Origin: Kluyvera sp046569695
GTDB lineage: Bacteria; Pseudomonadota; Gammaproteobacteria; Enterobacterales; Enterobacteriaceae
DNA: 64,000 nt
Assembly (NCBI RefSeq): GCF_046569695.1
Contig: NZ_JBKHUI010000011.1
Location: forward strand, 1 to 64,000
Direction of reading: 5' to 3'
Part shown: in pieces, positions 17,818 through 26,749 of the stretch
How the letters are laid out: each line of letters starts with the position of its first letter
Numbering within the stretch: position 1 is the first letter of the stretch
Notes under the pieces: generated by a model
What the model was told of the DNA's origin: nothing
Databases searched by the model: none
The model's input: the letters and a program-made list of their open reading frames with translations, nothing else
Translations under genes and position numbers: made by a program

Positions 17818-18554
17818 GTCGACTGTTTTTCGCCACACTCTCCTTTATGAGCCGTCTACCGGTGCCACAGCGCTGGTCACAGGGGTTGGATTTGGATCGC
17901 TACGTTAGCGGCGTTATTACCTTCCCGTTTATTGGCCTGTTGCTAGGGGCGATAAGCGGCCTGGTCTTTATCATTGTGCAGAGCTGGTGTGGTATTCCGC
18001 TGGCGGCATTCTTTAGCGTTCTGGCGCTGGCGCTACTGACCGGCGGCTTCCATCTCGATGGTCTGGCGGACACCTGTGACGGCGTTTTCTCCGCGCGTCG
18101 CCGCGAGAAGATGCTGGAAATTATGCGCGATAGCCGACTGGGCACCCACGGCGGTCTGGCGCTGATCTTTGTGCTACTGGCGAAAGTGCTGGCTGTCAGC
18201 GAACTGGCGCTGCGCGACACTCCTATGCTGGCGGCAATTGCCAGTGCCTGTATCGCCGGTCGCGGCGCATCGGTGCTGATGATGTATCGCCACCGCTACG
18301 CCCGCGAAGAGGGGCTGGGCAATCTGTTTATCGGCAAAATCAGCTTCCGCCAGACTTGGGTGACGTTAGTGATTGCCGGGGCGTTCGTCACCGCCATGCT
18401 GGGCGTACATGGCCTGAAAGCACTGCTGGTGGCCTTTATCGGCGTCTTTATTCTGGGCCAGTTACTCAAGCGCACGCTAGGTGGGCAAACCGGCGACACG
18501 CTGGGCGCAAGTATTGAGTTGGGCGAAGTGATTTTCTTGCTGGCGCTTCTGTAA
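17814..18554 (+). CDS. cobS: adenosylcobinamide-GDP ribazoletransferase
   Basis: A 246-residue polytopic membrane enzyme that joins adenosylcobinamide-GDP and alpha-ribazole in the last steps of cobalamin assembly. The conserved motif GGFHLDGLADTCDG and the following RRREKMLEIMRDSRLGTHG segment are intact. Its usual partners are broken (cobU) or missing (cobT) at this locus, so it works only if those functions are encoded elsewhere. It ends 13 bp before the stop of the converging LysR gene. Confidence 0.95.
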   Translation: MSRLFFATLSFMSRLPVPQRWSQGLDLDRYVSGVITFPFIGLLLGAISGLVFIIVQSWCGIPLAAFFSVLALALLTGGFHLDGLADTCDGVFSARRREKMLEIMRDSRLGTHGGLALIFVLLAKVLAVSELALRDTPMLAAIASACIAGRGASVLMMYRHRYAREEGLGNLFIGKISFRQTWVTLVIAGAFVTAMLGVHGLKALLVAFIGVFILGQLLKRTLGGQTGDTLGASIELGEVIFLLALL

Positions 18555-18567
18555 GCCAGCGTAACGG

Positions 18568-19458
18568 CTATTCTCCCGCCATTTGTTGTAAAAGCCATTC
18601 GCGTAGCGCCGCAATATCCCGGCGCTGCGCGTTCTCTTCGGTTGCCACCAGATAGTAGTTTGCGCCAGGCAACGACATCTCGAACGGCATCGTCAGCACT
18701 CCACGTCGCAGTAAGTCTCTCGCCAGTAACTCGCTGGCAATCACCACGCCTTGCCCGGCTACCGCCGCCTGCAGCGCATGTGTCTCATCGCTGAAGGTCA
18801 ACCCAGCATGAAGATTTAATGTCTGAGGTCCATAGCGCTTTTTCCAGTTTGCCCAGCTAGGTTCATCGGCCGGAACACGGCGATTTTCCACGTGAAACAG
18901 GGTGACGTTGGCTAAATCTTCGGGCTTTTGCAGCGCTAGCGCGGGGCTCGCTACAACGATAAAGCGGTCCGCTTGCAGAAGAGTGCAGTGTAGTGCGGAT
19001 TCCGGCATTTCACGATAACGGATAGCGACATCAACGGTACGCTGTCTGAGATCGACACGTTCGACGCTGGTATGCAGCCGCAGATCGATGGTCGGGCATT
19101 CCGCTTTGAAGTCCGCAAGCCTCGGCACCAGCCAGTGGGTGAGAAAATTAGAGGTGGTGGTGACCGTCAGCGCGGGTGGTTGATGGGCCTGTAGTACCTG
19201 CGCCGTCGCCTCTTCCAGCGCGCTAAAAGCGCGTTGGGTACCGGCATAGAGCACTTTCCCGCTCTCGGTCAAGGTAACGCCCTGAGCGCTGCGTTCACAG
19301 ACCCGGCATTCCAGCACCGACTCCAGCAGCTTTATCTGGTGGCTGACCGCCGTTGCGCTCACGCCCAGGACATCTGCTGCACGCTTGAAGCTTAGCTGTT
19401 CCGCCAGTGCATGGAACGCCCTTAGTGCCCCAAGTGGTGGCAATCTAACCTTTCTCAT
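18568..19458 (-). CDS. LysR-family regulator, GcvA-like
   Basis: A 296-residue LysR protein. The N-terminal winged helix includes the recognition region FKRAADVLGVSATAVSHQIK, and the substrate-binding domain follows. The opening PPLGALRAFHALAEQLSF is typical of the GcvA/AmpR branch. It is divergent from the small membrane protein at 19583, with a gap of about 124 bp that probably holds the shared operator, so that gene is its likely target. Ligand unknown. Confidence 0.85.
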   Translation of the reverse strand: MRKVRLPPLGALRAFHALAEQLSFKRAADVLGVSATAVSHQIKLLESVLECRVCERSAQGVTLTESGKVLYAGTQRAFSALEEATAQVLQAHQPPALTVTTTSNFLTHWLVPRLADFKAECPTIDLRLHTSVERVDLRQRTVDVAIRYREMPESALHCTLLQADRFIVVASPALALQKPEDLANVTLFHVENRRVPADEPSWANWKKRYGPQTLNLHAGLTFSDETHALQAAVAGQGVVIASELLARDLLRRGVLTMPFEMSLPGANYYLVATEENAQRRDIAALREWLLQQMAGE

Positions 19459-19582
19459 GGCTGAGTTTTTCTCATCCGTTGCTGAAAACTATGCGTTTGT
19501 TTTACCCATTATAGAAGGCGTAGTCTAGCCAGCAGAAACAGAAGGGTGAATTAATCTCATGATAATGCCGAAGGGGAAAACG

Positions 19583-20101
19583 ATGAGCGTATGGGTAAAC
19601 GGCACTGCACCAAAGAACAACAATATCGCAGAGCGGGCGATAGCGATGAGTGCTGCGGTTGCCGGCGCTGGCCTGCTGGTGAAGCTATCGCTAGCGGTCA
19701 GCGTAATCCAAAGCCTGGTTCAGCTTTTTGCGCTGGGCCTGAGCTTTGCGGTAGGAATGATGCTGGCAAACAACGGCAGTATGGTGCGCTATGGTTTTCC
19801 GCTTTCGGCGTTGGGTTGGCTGCTGGTGTTGCTTAGCATACTGGCCGGACAAACGGGGCTGGTGCTATTGCCGGGCATTGTCGCTGGCGGCCTGGGGCTA
19901 GGGTTAGCCTATGGGCGATTGATGTCTGGCAACAGAGCAGTCAATGCGCTGAGCAGCGTAGCAGCGCTAGTCGCAGTATTGCTTATCCAGGCCAATTCGG
20001 CGCCGGGTATAAATGGCTATGGATTTGCCTTTGCGGTTGTCATCGATTTAACGCTGCTGGGGGTGGTGCTGGTGAAAATTGCTGAAACGGAGAGGGGCTG
20101 A
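19583..20101 (+). CDS. small multi-pass membrane protein of unknown function
   Basis: A 172-residue very hydrophobic protein with about five membrane segments rich in Gly, Ala and Leu, after a short polar N-terminus. I do not recognise the family. The ATG at 19583 follows AAGGGG and is preferred over the in-frame ATG at 19559. Divergent arrangement with the LysR gene suggests regulation by it. Confidence 0.7.
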   Translation: MSVWVNGTAPKNNNIAERAIAMSAAVAGAGLLVKLSLAVSVIQSLVQLFALGLSFAVGMMLANNGSMVRYGFPLSALGWLLVLLSILAGQTGLVLLPGIVAGGLGLGLAYGRLMSGNRAVNALSSVAALVAVLLIQANSAPGINGYGFAFAVVIDLTLLGVVLVKIAETERG

Positions 20102-20103
20102 AA

Positions 20104-20131
20104 AGCAAAAAGCCTGCTCGAAAGCAGGCTT
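20104..20131 (-). terminator. terminator of first tRNA-Asn
   Basis: On the minus strand, AGCCTGCT pairs with AGCAGGCT and runs into TTTTGCTTTT, just past the 3' end of the tRNA gene. Confidence 0.85.
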
Positions 20132-20139
20132 CTTAAATA

Positions 20140-20215
20140 TGGCTCCTCTGACTGGACTCGAACCAGTGACATACGGATTAACAGTCCGCCGTTCTACCGA
20201 CTGAACTACAGAGGA
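20140..20215 (-). tRNA. asnW: tRNA-Asn (GTT), copy 1
   Basis: A 76-nt cloverleaf on the minus strand, starting TCCTCTGTAGTTCAG, with anticodon GTT, T arm GGTTCGAGTCC and encoded CCA. By position next to yeeO it corresponds to E. coli asnW. The same sequence occurs three more times in the window. Confidence 0.97.
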
Positions 20216-20231
20216 ATCGGTGTGGAGTCGT

Positions 20232-20259
20232 ATCTTAGCGGCGAAAAAATTTTTGTCAA
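20232..20259 (-). promoter_or_regulatory. tRNA-Asn copy 1 promoter
   Basis: On the minus strand, a consensus -35 TTGACA (20259-20254) and -10 TAAGAT (20237-20232) are spaced by 16 bp, directly upstream of the tRNA. Confidence 0.8.
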
Positions 20260-20337
20260 ACATCAATTCTGGTCTTGTGACTCGACTGCCTAATTCATCA
20301 ACAATTTGTCGCCATTCCAGACAAAAATTAAGGAAAA

Positions 20338-21843
20338 ATGTTTTGCAGGATCGGCAATTCTCCATCATCATTTGAAATGGAGTTTCAACTTTTTGATCTA
20401 AGGCCCATTTTGAACGTCACCGCCGCACTTCGCCAGGCTGTCGCCCGTACGCCCTGGTACAAAAAACGCAAAAGTTATCGAGTTCTCTTCTGGCGTGAAA
20501 TCACCCCCCTCGCCGTACCTATTTTTCTGGAAAACACCTGCGTTTTATTGATGGGGGTGTTGAGTACCTTCCTCGTCAGTTGGTTGGGTAAAGAAGCAAT
20601 GGCGGGCGTGGGGCTGGCTGATAGCTTCAACATGGTGATCATGGCGTTCTTTGCCGCGATAGACCTTGGGACGACGGTGGTGGTCGCCTTCAGCCTCGGC
20701 AAGCGTGACCGCCGTAAGGCGCGAGCGGCGGCACGACAATCGCTGGTGATCATGACCCTCTTCGCCACCATTCTGGCGGCGGTGATCCACTATTTTGGCG
20801 CCGGGATTATCAATATCGTGGCTGGCGATGCTACGGAGGAAGTGAAAGGGCTGGCGCTGACCTACCTTGAGCTGACCGTGCTGAGCTATCCGGCGGCGGC
20901 GATTGCGCTTATCGGCAGCGGCGCGCTGCGCGGGGCAGGGAATACCAAAATTCCGCTGATGATTAACGGTGGGATGAACATCCTCAACATTATCATCAGT
21001 AGTTTCCTTATTTACGGCGCGTTCTCCTGGCAGGGGATGGGGTTTGCCGGGGCTGGCCTCGGGCTGACCATATCTCGCTATATTGGCGCGGTGGTGACCA
21101 TTATTGTGCTGATGGTTGGCTTTAACCCAGCGCTGCGTATTCCGCTCAAAAGCTATTTCAAACCGCTCAACTTCGCCATCATCTGGGAAGTGATGGGGAT
21201 TGGTATTCCGGCAAGCGTGGAGTCCGTGCTGTTTAACAGCGGTAAGTTGCTGACGCAGATGTTTGTCGCCGGGATGGGGACTGACGTTATCGCCGGCAAC
21301 TTTATCGCCTTCTCCGTGGCGGCGTTGATTAACCTGCCGGGGAACGCCCTGGGTTCGGCATCCACCATTATCACCGGTAAGCGACTGGGGACCGGGCAGC
21401 TTGCTCAGGCGGAACGTCAGTTGCGCCATGTGTTCTGGATGTCGACCATCGTACTTACCCTGATTGCCTGGGGGACTGCGCCGTTTGCCGGACTGTTCGC
21501 GTCGTTCTATACCCACGAGCAGGACGTGAAGGACGTAGTGAAAATTCTACTGTGGATGAACGCTGCCTTTATGCCTATCTGGGCCGCTTCCTGGGTGCTG
21601 CCTGCGGGCTTTAAAGGGGCGCGAGACGTGCGCTTCGCCATGTGGGTCTCCATGCTCAGCATGTGGGGCTGTCGCGTGGTGGTGGGTTACGTGCTGGGTA
21701 TTCTGCTGGGGTGGGGTGTGGTCGGCGTCTGGATGGGCATGTTCCTCGACTGGGGCGCACGCGCGGTGCTGTTCTACCGCCGTCTGATAACCGGCCGCTG
21801 GGCGTGGAAATACGCGCCGGCCAAGAAAACCGACACCGCGTAA
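20338..21843 (+). CDS. yeeO: MATE-family flavin/toxin exporter YeeO
   Basis: A 501-residue inner-membrane protein with about 12 transmembrane helices of the multidrug and toxic compound extrusion family. It is closely similar to E. coli YeeO, reported to export FMN and FAD, and to the Enterobacter EmmdR efflux pump. The start at 20338 has TAAGGA nearby, although spacing is short; an internal ATG at 20377 is the alternative. It lies between two tRNA-Asn genes in opposite orientation, as in E. coli. Confidence 0.88.
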   Translation: MFCRIGNSPSSFEMEFQLFDLRPILNVTAALRQAVARTPWYKKRKSYRVLFWREITPLAVPIFLENTCVLLMGVLSTFLVSWLGKEAMAGVGLADSFNMVIMAFFAAIDLGTTVVVAFSLGKRDRRKARAAARQSLVIMTLFATILAAVIHYFGAGIINIVAGDATEEVKGLALTYLELTVLSYPAAAIALIGSGALRGAGNTKIPLMINGGMNILNIIISSFLIYGAFSWQGMGFAGAGLGLTISRYIGAVVTIIVLMVGFNPALRIPLKSYFKPLNFAIIWEVMGIGIPASVESVLFNSGKLLTQMFVAGMGTDVIAGNFIAFSVAALINLPGNALGSASTIITGKRLGTGQLAQAERQLRHVFWMSTIVLTLIAWGTAPFAGLFASFYTHEQDVKDVVKILLWMNAAFMPIWAASWVLPAGFKGARDVRFAMWVSMLSMWGCRVVVGYVLGILLGWGVVGVWMGMFLDWGARAVLFYRRLITGRWAWKYAPAKKTDTA

Positions 21844-21937
21844 CAGCCTGATTGCGGTGAAAATCGGCAACGAAAGTCAATTTTCAGCCGAATCGAAGAA
21901 TAAATCGGCAAACGAATTATTTTGTGCAAATCAGGCT

Positions 21938-21966
21938 TTGACAACAATGGGGCACATCGATAATAT
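21938..21966 (+). promoter_or_regulatory. tRNA-Asn copy 2 promoter
   Basis: TTGACA (21938-21943) and TAATAT (21961-21966) with a 17-bp spacer, followed by a GC-rich discriminator, 18 bp upstream of the tRNA. Confidence 0.9.
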
Positions 21967-21984
21967 GCGCCTCGTTCACACGAT

Positions 21985-22060
21985 TCCTCTGTAGTTCAGT
22001 CGGTAGAACGGCGGACTGTTAATCCGTATGTCACTGGTTCGAGTCCAGTCAGAGGAGCCA
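21985..22060 (+). tRNA. asnU: tRNA-Asn (GTT), copy 2
   Basis: A 76-nt tRNA-Asn identical to copy 1 but on the plus strand, with encoded CCA. By position on the other side of yeeO it corresponds to E. coli asnU. Confidence 0.97.
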
Positions 22061-22068
22061 AATTTAAG

Positions 22069-22107
22069 AAGCCTGCTTAGGAAACTAAGCAGGCTTTTTG
22101 CTTTTTT
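22069..22107 (+). terminator. terminator of tRNA-Asn copy 2
   Basis: A 12-bp hairpin (AAGCCTGCTTAG, loop GAAA, CTAAGCAGGCTT) with a T-rich tail. It is followed by the converging amn gene. Confidence 0.92.
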
Positions 22108-22152
22108 GCATTTGGCAAAATAAAGCCGGACGAGAGTCCGGCTGGTGTTGGC

Positions 22153-23601
22153 TTAACGGAACGGTGGTTCGTTAAAGGTTCGCAGCTTGCGCGAATGCAG
22201 ACGATCGCCTTCCGCGCGCAGCAGGTCGATGGCCCGAATGCCAATTTGCAGGTGCTCGGAAATCGCCCCTTCATAGAAACGGTTTGCCTGACCGGGCAGC
22301 TTAATCTCACCGTGCAGCGGTTTGTCTGATACGCACAGTAACGTGCCGTACGGCACGCGGAAACGGTATCCCTGCGCGGCGATGGTCGCACTCTCCATAT
22401 CAATCGCCACGGCGCGGCTCAGGTTGAAGCGCAGCGCCGACGCGGAATAGCGCAGCTCCCAGTTGCGATCGTCGGTGGTAACTACCGTCCCGGTACGCAG
22501 CCGCTGTTTAACCTCTTCGCCCGGCATCCCACTAACCTGTTTGGTCGCGTCGTACAGCGCACGCTGCACCTCGGCAATGCTCGGAATGGGAATATCCGGC
22601 GGCAGTACGGCGTTCAGCACGTGGTCGTCGCGCAGATAGGCATGCGCCAGCACATAATCGCCAATCGACTGACTTTCACGCAGGCCGCCGCAGTGGCCGA
22701 TCATCAGCCATACATCCGGGCGCAGCACCGCCAGGTGGTCGCAGATATTTTTGGCGTTCGACGGGCCTACGCCGATGTTAATTAAGGTGATCCCTTGCCC
22801 ATCTTTGGTGATCAGATGCCAGGCCGGCATCTGATGCTTTTTCCACGCCAGATCGGAAATGGCCTGTTCCGGCGCTTCGGTATCGGCGGTGATCCAGATC
22901 CCGCCGGCGCACGAGAGTGATACGTACGGGCTGTCAGGATCGAGGATCTGGCTGCAGCCCCAGCGTACGAACTCATCGACGTAGCGGGTGTAGTTGGTGA
23001 ACAAGACAAACGGCTGGAAGTGTTCGACCGGGGTGCCGGTGTAGTGACGCAGACGCGCCAGTGAGAAATCCACGCGGCGGGCGTCAAAGTGCGAAAGCGG
23101 ATAGAAATCGGTGGAGTGGGTCAGACCATCCGCGGTTTCATCGCCAATCTGCGACAGCTCGGTAGTGGGGAAAAAGCGCGTCAGGTCGGCGCTCATCGAG
23201 CGATCGAGGTTCAGGCCATCAATCACGTACGGATAGGGAATTTCATGCTGCGACAGGCTGACTTCAATATGGGCGTCGTAATCTTCGTGCAGCAGGCTTA
23301 GCTGCTCCAGCAGATAGCTGCGGAACAGCACCGGGTGAGTGATGGTAGTGGTGTAGCAGCCGGAGTGGGTAAAGCGGCCAAATGCGCGGGTTTTCTGCGC
23401 CTTATGCGCGTTGCCGCTCCAGGAGACCGAAAGCTGAGGGTAGACAAATAACCCGTTTGCCCGCGCTTCGGCGCTCGGCAATGAGCGGTCGTCGATAAAC
23501 AGACGGATAGCATCACGTAATGCACTTACCGATTGATCGTACAGCGCCTGGAGTTTCTCCAGCGCTTGTTCTGGGGTCAGACTCACGCCCGTATTACTCA
23601 T
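22153..23601 (-). CDS. amn: AMP nucleosidase
   Basis: A 482-residue enzyme that hydrolyses AMP to adenine and ribose 5-phosphate. The C-terminal part is a nucleoside phosphorylase-like domain with the NIGVGPSNAKNICDH and GHCGGLRESQ segments and the purine-binding DMESATIA motif. The N-terminal part is the Amn-specific regulatory domain. The ATG at 23601 follows AAGGAGCG and gives the E. coli-like start; an in-frame upstream Met at 23676 is rejected. Confidence 0.95.
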   Translation of the reverse strand: MSNTGVSLTPEQALEKLQALYDQSVSALRDAIRLFIDDRSLPSAEARANGLFVYPQLSVSWSGNAHKAQKTRAFGRFTHSGCYTTTITHPVLFRSYLLEQLSLLHEDYDAHIEVSLSQHEIPYPYVIDGLNLDRSMSADLTRFFPTTELSQIGDETADGLTHSTDFYPLSHFDARRVDFSLARLRHYTGTPVEHFQPFVLFTNYTRYVDEFVRWGCSQILDPDSPYVSLSCAGGIWITADTEAPEQAISDLAWKKHQMPAWHLITKDGQGITLINIGVGPSNAKNICDHLAVLRPDVWLMIGHCGGLRESQSIGDYVLAHAYLRDDHVLNAVLPPDIPIPSIAEVQRALYDATKQVSGMPGEEVKQRLRTGTVVTTDDRNWELRYSASALRFNLSRAVAIDMESATIAAQGYRFRVPYGTLLCVSDKPLHGEIKLPGQANRFYEGAISEHLQIGIRAIDLLRAEGDRLHSRKLRTFNEPPFR

Positions 23602-23788
23602 CGTTCGCTCCTTGTGTGCGGCTTTTACTGATAGTATGCCAGCCGATGTTGAAACAAAAGCGTAAGCCGGTTTCAAGGTAACAACTGATTAACGTTTAAG
23701 CGGGTGATTTCTCATCCGGTTAAAGGCTGCGCGTCGGAGTTAAAAAGCTATAATCAAGCGATATCTGCTGTGATTTGAGGAAAGGGAA

Positions 23789-24721
23789 ATGAAACCTCGT
23801 GTAAAACTCTTGTGTGCGTTCGCACTGGCATTCTGTAGCCAGGACGCGCTGGCTGTGACCTATCCGCTTCCTCCTGAGGGAAGTCGTCTTGTGGGAAGCA
23901 CGTTGAATATCACGGTGCCGCAGGACAACCACCTGCCGCTGGAGGCCTTTGCGGCGCAGTACGGGCAAGGGCTTAGCAATATGCTGGAGGCGAATCCGAA
24001 CGTGGATGTCTTCTTGCCAAAATCGGGTTCCACGCTGGTGGTGCCGCAGCAGCTGATTCTGCCAGACACGGTGCGTCGGGGAATTGTGGTGAACGTCGCA
24101 GAAATGCGCCTTTATTATTATCCGCCGGAGGGGAACACCGTTGAAGTGCTGCCCATTGGTATCGGACAGGCAGGGCGAGAAACGCCGCGTAACTGGGTGA
24201 CGACCGTCGAGCGCAAACAGGAAGCGCCAAGCTGGACGCCAACGCCAAATACCCGTCGCGAATACGCCAAGCGCGGCGAAAGTCTGCCCGCGTTTGTCCC
24301 CGCCGGGCCGGATAACCCAATGGGCCTTTACGCCATCTATATAGGTCGTCTGTACGCCATTCACGGAACCAATGCGAATTTTGGCATCGGGCTACGCGTT
24401 AGCCAGGGCTGCATCCGCCTGCGCAATGATGACATCAAGTATCTGTTCGATAACGTGCCGGTCGGCACGCGCGTGCAGATTATCGACCAGCCGGTGAAAT
24501 ACACCGTTGAGCCAGACGGCAGTCGCTGGGTGGAAGTACACGAGCCATTATCGCGCAACCGCACAGAATATGAGTCTGATAACAAAGTTCCGTTGCCTAT
24601 TACGCCTGCGCTGCGTAGTTTTACTCAGGGTGAAGGCGTAGATGGTAGCCGGGCAAGAGGCGCGCTGGAAAGGCGCTCCGGCATGCCGGTCAATATCAGT
24701 ACCTCGCATAACGCGTTGTAA
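23789..24721 (+). CDS. ldtA: L,D-transpeptidase LdtA (ErfK)
   Basis: A 310-residue periplasmic protein with an N-terminal signal peptide (about 22 residues ending DALA), a LysM-like N-terminal region, and a YkuD catalytic domain. The active-site signature is HGTNANFGIG followed by RVSQGCIRL, with the catalytic Cys in SQGC. In E. coli this enzyme attaches Braun lipoprotein to peptidoglycan. In E. coli it sits beside cobT, whereas here it follows amn and cobT is missing. Confidence 0.94.
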   Translation: MKPRVKLLCAFALAFCSQDALAVTYPLPPEGSRLVGSTLNITVPQDNHLPLEAFAAQYGQGLSNMLEANPNVDVFLPKSGSTLVVPQQLILPDTVRRGIVVNVAEMRLYYYPPEGNTVEVLPIGIGQAGRETPRNWVTTVERKQEAPSWTPTPNTRREYAKRGESLPAFVPAGPDNPMGLYAIYIGRLYAIHGTNANFGIGLRVSQGCIRLRNDDIKYLFDNVPVGTRVQIIDQPVKYTVEPDGSRWVEVHEPLSRNRTEYESDNKVPLPITPALRSFTQGEGVDGSRARGALERRSGMPVNISTSHNAL

Positions 24722-24741
24722 GCCTGTCTATATTCAGCGCC

Positions 24742-24767
24742 AAAAGCCCGCGATTTGCGGGTTTTTG
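24742..24767 (+). terminator. ldtA terminator
   Basis: CCCGC pairs with GCGGG, followed by a T5 run, 25 bases after the ldtA stop. Confidence 0.75.
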
Positions 24768-24801
24768 ACTTTTTAACCAGGGTTGGCAAAAGGAGCAATG
24801 A

Positions 24802-25743
24802 ATGAGTGATGTCGTGAACTGGGGCGTGCTGGGCTATGCCCGAATCGCAAAAAATTCCATTATTCCGGCGATTCAACGTGCCGATAACGCGCGCGTCTAC
24901 GGCGTGGCATCGCGTCATCAGGACGAACTGCCGGTGGGAGAGTGGCAGAAAAGCTACGGCGATTACGCCGCGCTGTTAGCCGACGAGGCTATTCAGGCAG
25001 TCTATATCCCTCTGCCTAACTCGCTGCACAAAGAGTGGGTGATCCGGGCGCTGGAAGCGGGTAAACATGTGCTGTGCGAGAAGCCAATTGGCCTTACCGC
25101 CGACGAAGCGCGCGACATGCAGCAGGCGGCGCAGAAGCATAACCGCCTGCTGATGGAAGCTTTTATGTATCAGTACACCGACCGGGTGCGGGTCATTAAA
25201 CAGGTGCTGGAGAGCGGTGAGCTGGGTGAGCTGCGCCATATCAACGTTTCGTTCCGCTTCTTCCTCGACCGGCCTGGTACCATCAAAATGCAGCCCGCAC
25301 TCGGCGGCGGGGCACTGTATGACGTTGGCTGCTACCCGGTGAACTTTGTCGGTTTGGTGACTGGACGTCTGCCGGTGAGTTGCAAAGCGGTGAGCGAAAC
25401 GGACCAAGGGGTGGATACCAATCTCTCTGCACTGCTGCAATATGACGATGGCTTGATTGCCAATATTCACTGCGGCTTTAACGCTTTTGGTCGCAACTAC
25501 GCGGAGATTATTGGCAGCAAAGGGATGCTGATTATCGATAAGCCATTCCTCGATGATGCCGGCGCGCTGGAGTTGCATACCAGCGAAGGCGTACGCGAAC
25601 TGCCGGTGAGTGAATCGGATCGCTACCAGGCGGAAATCCGCCACTTCTCCAGCGCGATCCTCAACGAGCCGTCGCGGCTGATCCCGCTGGACGAAACCGT
25701 GCGTAATATGCAGGTGCTGGATATGATCCGCGCCGCGCTATAG
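24802..25743 (+). CDS. Gfo/Idh/MocA-family oxidoreductase
   Basis: A 313-residue NAD(P)-dependent oxidoreductase. The N-terminal Rossmann domain starts GVLGYARIAKNS, with the second Gly of the usual GxGxxG replaced. The family signature CEKPIG is at about residue 93, and the C-terminal domain carries GGGALYDVGCYPVN with the catalytic-type D/H region. It probably acts on a sugar or polyol; substrate cannot be told. It ends converging on the EamA gene. Confidence 0.85.
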   Translation: MSDVVNWGVLGYARIAKNSIIPAIQRADNARVYGVASRHQDELPVGEWQKSYGDYAALLADEAIQAVYIPLPNSLHKEWVIRALEAGKHVLCEKPIGLTADEARDMQQAAQKHNRLLMEAFMYQYTDRVRVIKQVLESGELGELRHINVSFRFFLDRPGTIKMQPALGGGALYDVGCYPVNFVGLVTGRLPVSCKAVSETDQGVDTNLSALLQYDDGLIANIHCGFNAFGRNYAEIIGSKGMLIIDKPFLDDAGALELHTSEGVRELPVSESDRYQAEIRHFSSAILNEPSRLIPLDETVRNMQVLDMIRAAL

Positions 25744-25750
25744 TGGAAAC

Positions 25751-25780
25751 GCCCGGCCGGCATCGCGCCGCCGGGCTTTG
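25751..25780. terminator. shared terminator between two converging genes
   Basis: GCCCGG (25751-25756) pairs with CCGGGC (25771-25776), extended by inner CGG/CCG pairs, between the Gfo/Idh/MocA and EamA stops. The U-tracts are weak. Confidence 0.55.
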
Positions 25781-26662
25781 CTATCGGGCAAATTTTTTTG
25801 ATCCGATAACGCAAAGGATCACCCCAAGCGTAATCAGCAGCATCAGCGGGTTCACCGCTTCGTGCAGCAGTAGGGCGCTCAGCGCTAGCCCTAAAAACGG
25901 CTGCAAAAGTTGAAGTTGACCTACCGCGGCAATCCCGCCCTCTGCCAGACCTTTGTACCAGAAGATAAAGCCAATCAGCATGCTGAACAGCGAGACGTAG
26001 CCGAGCGCCAGCCACGCTTGACCTGTTATAGTGCCGGGGTCGGCGGGTAACGTCAGTAACGTCGCCAGCAGCATCATCGGCAGCGATAAAATCAGCGCCC
26101 AGCTAATCACCTGCCAGCCGCCCAACTGGCGCGTCAGCGTGGCCCCCTCCGCATAGCCCAGCCCGCAGACCATTACGGCGGCAAGCATCAGCAGATCGCC
26201 GGTTAATGATGCGCTAGCGTTTTGTGACAGGGCAAACCCGGCTACCAGCAGGCTTCCCAGCAGCGAGAAGATCCAGAACGCCGGATGAGGCCGCTCTCGC
26301 CCGCGCAGCACGCCGAAAATCGCCGTAGAGAGTGGCAGGAGCCCAAGAAAGACAATCGAATGTGCCGCCGTTACGTAGCGCAGCGCCATTGCTGTGAGCA
26401 GAGGAAAGCCTACCACCACGCCGAGTGAAACGGTCAGTAGTGGAAGTATTTGCCTGACCGCGGGGCGCCGCTCGCGAAAGATGACAATCAGCGCCAGGGC
26501 GAGAAGCCCGGCAATCGACGCCCGCAGAAAGGTCAGAAAAAACGGGTCCATAGAGCCGACCGCGATACGCGTTGCCGGCAATGAACCGCTAAAAATCACT
26601 ACCCCCAGCAGCCCGTTAAACCAGCCGGATGCTGTGTGTGCTTGAAATACCGCTGCCTTCAT
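25781..26662 (-). CDS. EamA-family drug/metabolite transporter
   Basis: A 293-residue inner-membrane protein with about ten helices in two EamA repeats, each ending in a conserved run of Gly/Leu residues. The ATG at 26662 has GAGG 7 bp upstream and is preferred over GTG 26671. It is divergent from the MocR-type regulator at 26750, a common pairing in which the regulator controls the exporter. Substrate unknown. Confidence 0.85.
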   Translation of the reverse strand: MKAAVFQAHTASGWFNGLLGVVIFSGSLPATRIAVGSMDPFFLTFLRASIAGLLALALIVIFRERRPAVRQILPLLTVSLGVVVGFPLLTAMALRYVTAAHSIVFLGLLPLSTAIFGVLRGRERPHPAFWIFSLLGSLLVAGFALSQNASASLTGDLLMLAAVMVCGLGYAEGATLTRQLGGWQVISWALILSLPMMLLATLLTLPADPGTITGQAWLALGYVSLFSMLIGFIFWYKGLAEGGIAAVGQLQLLQPFLGLALSALLLHEAVNPLMLLITLGVILCVIGSKKFAR

Positions 26663-26749
26663 TTTGTGCACCTCACCGTTGAGTCATTAACGGCGCGATG
26701 GTAGTTTTCTTAATCTAATACAATCAAATTATTGTCATGGATACATTGT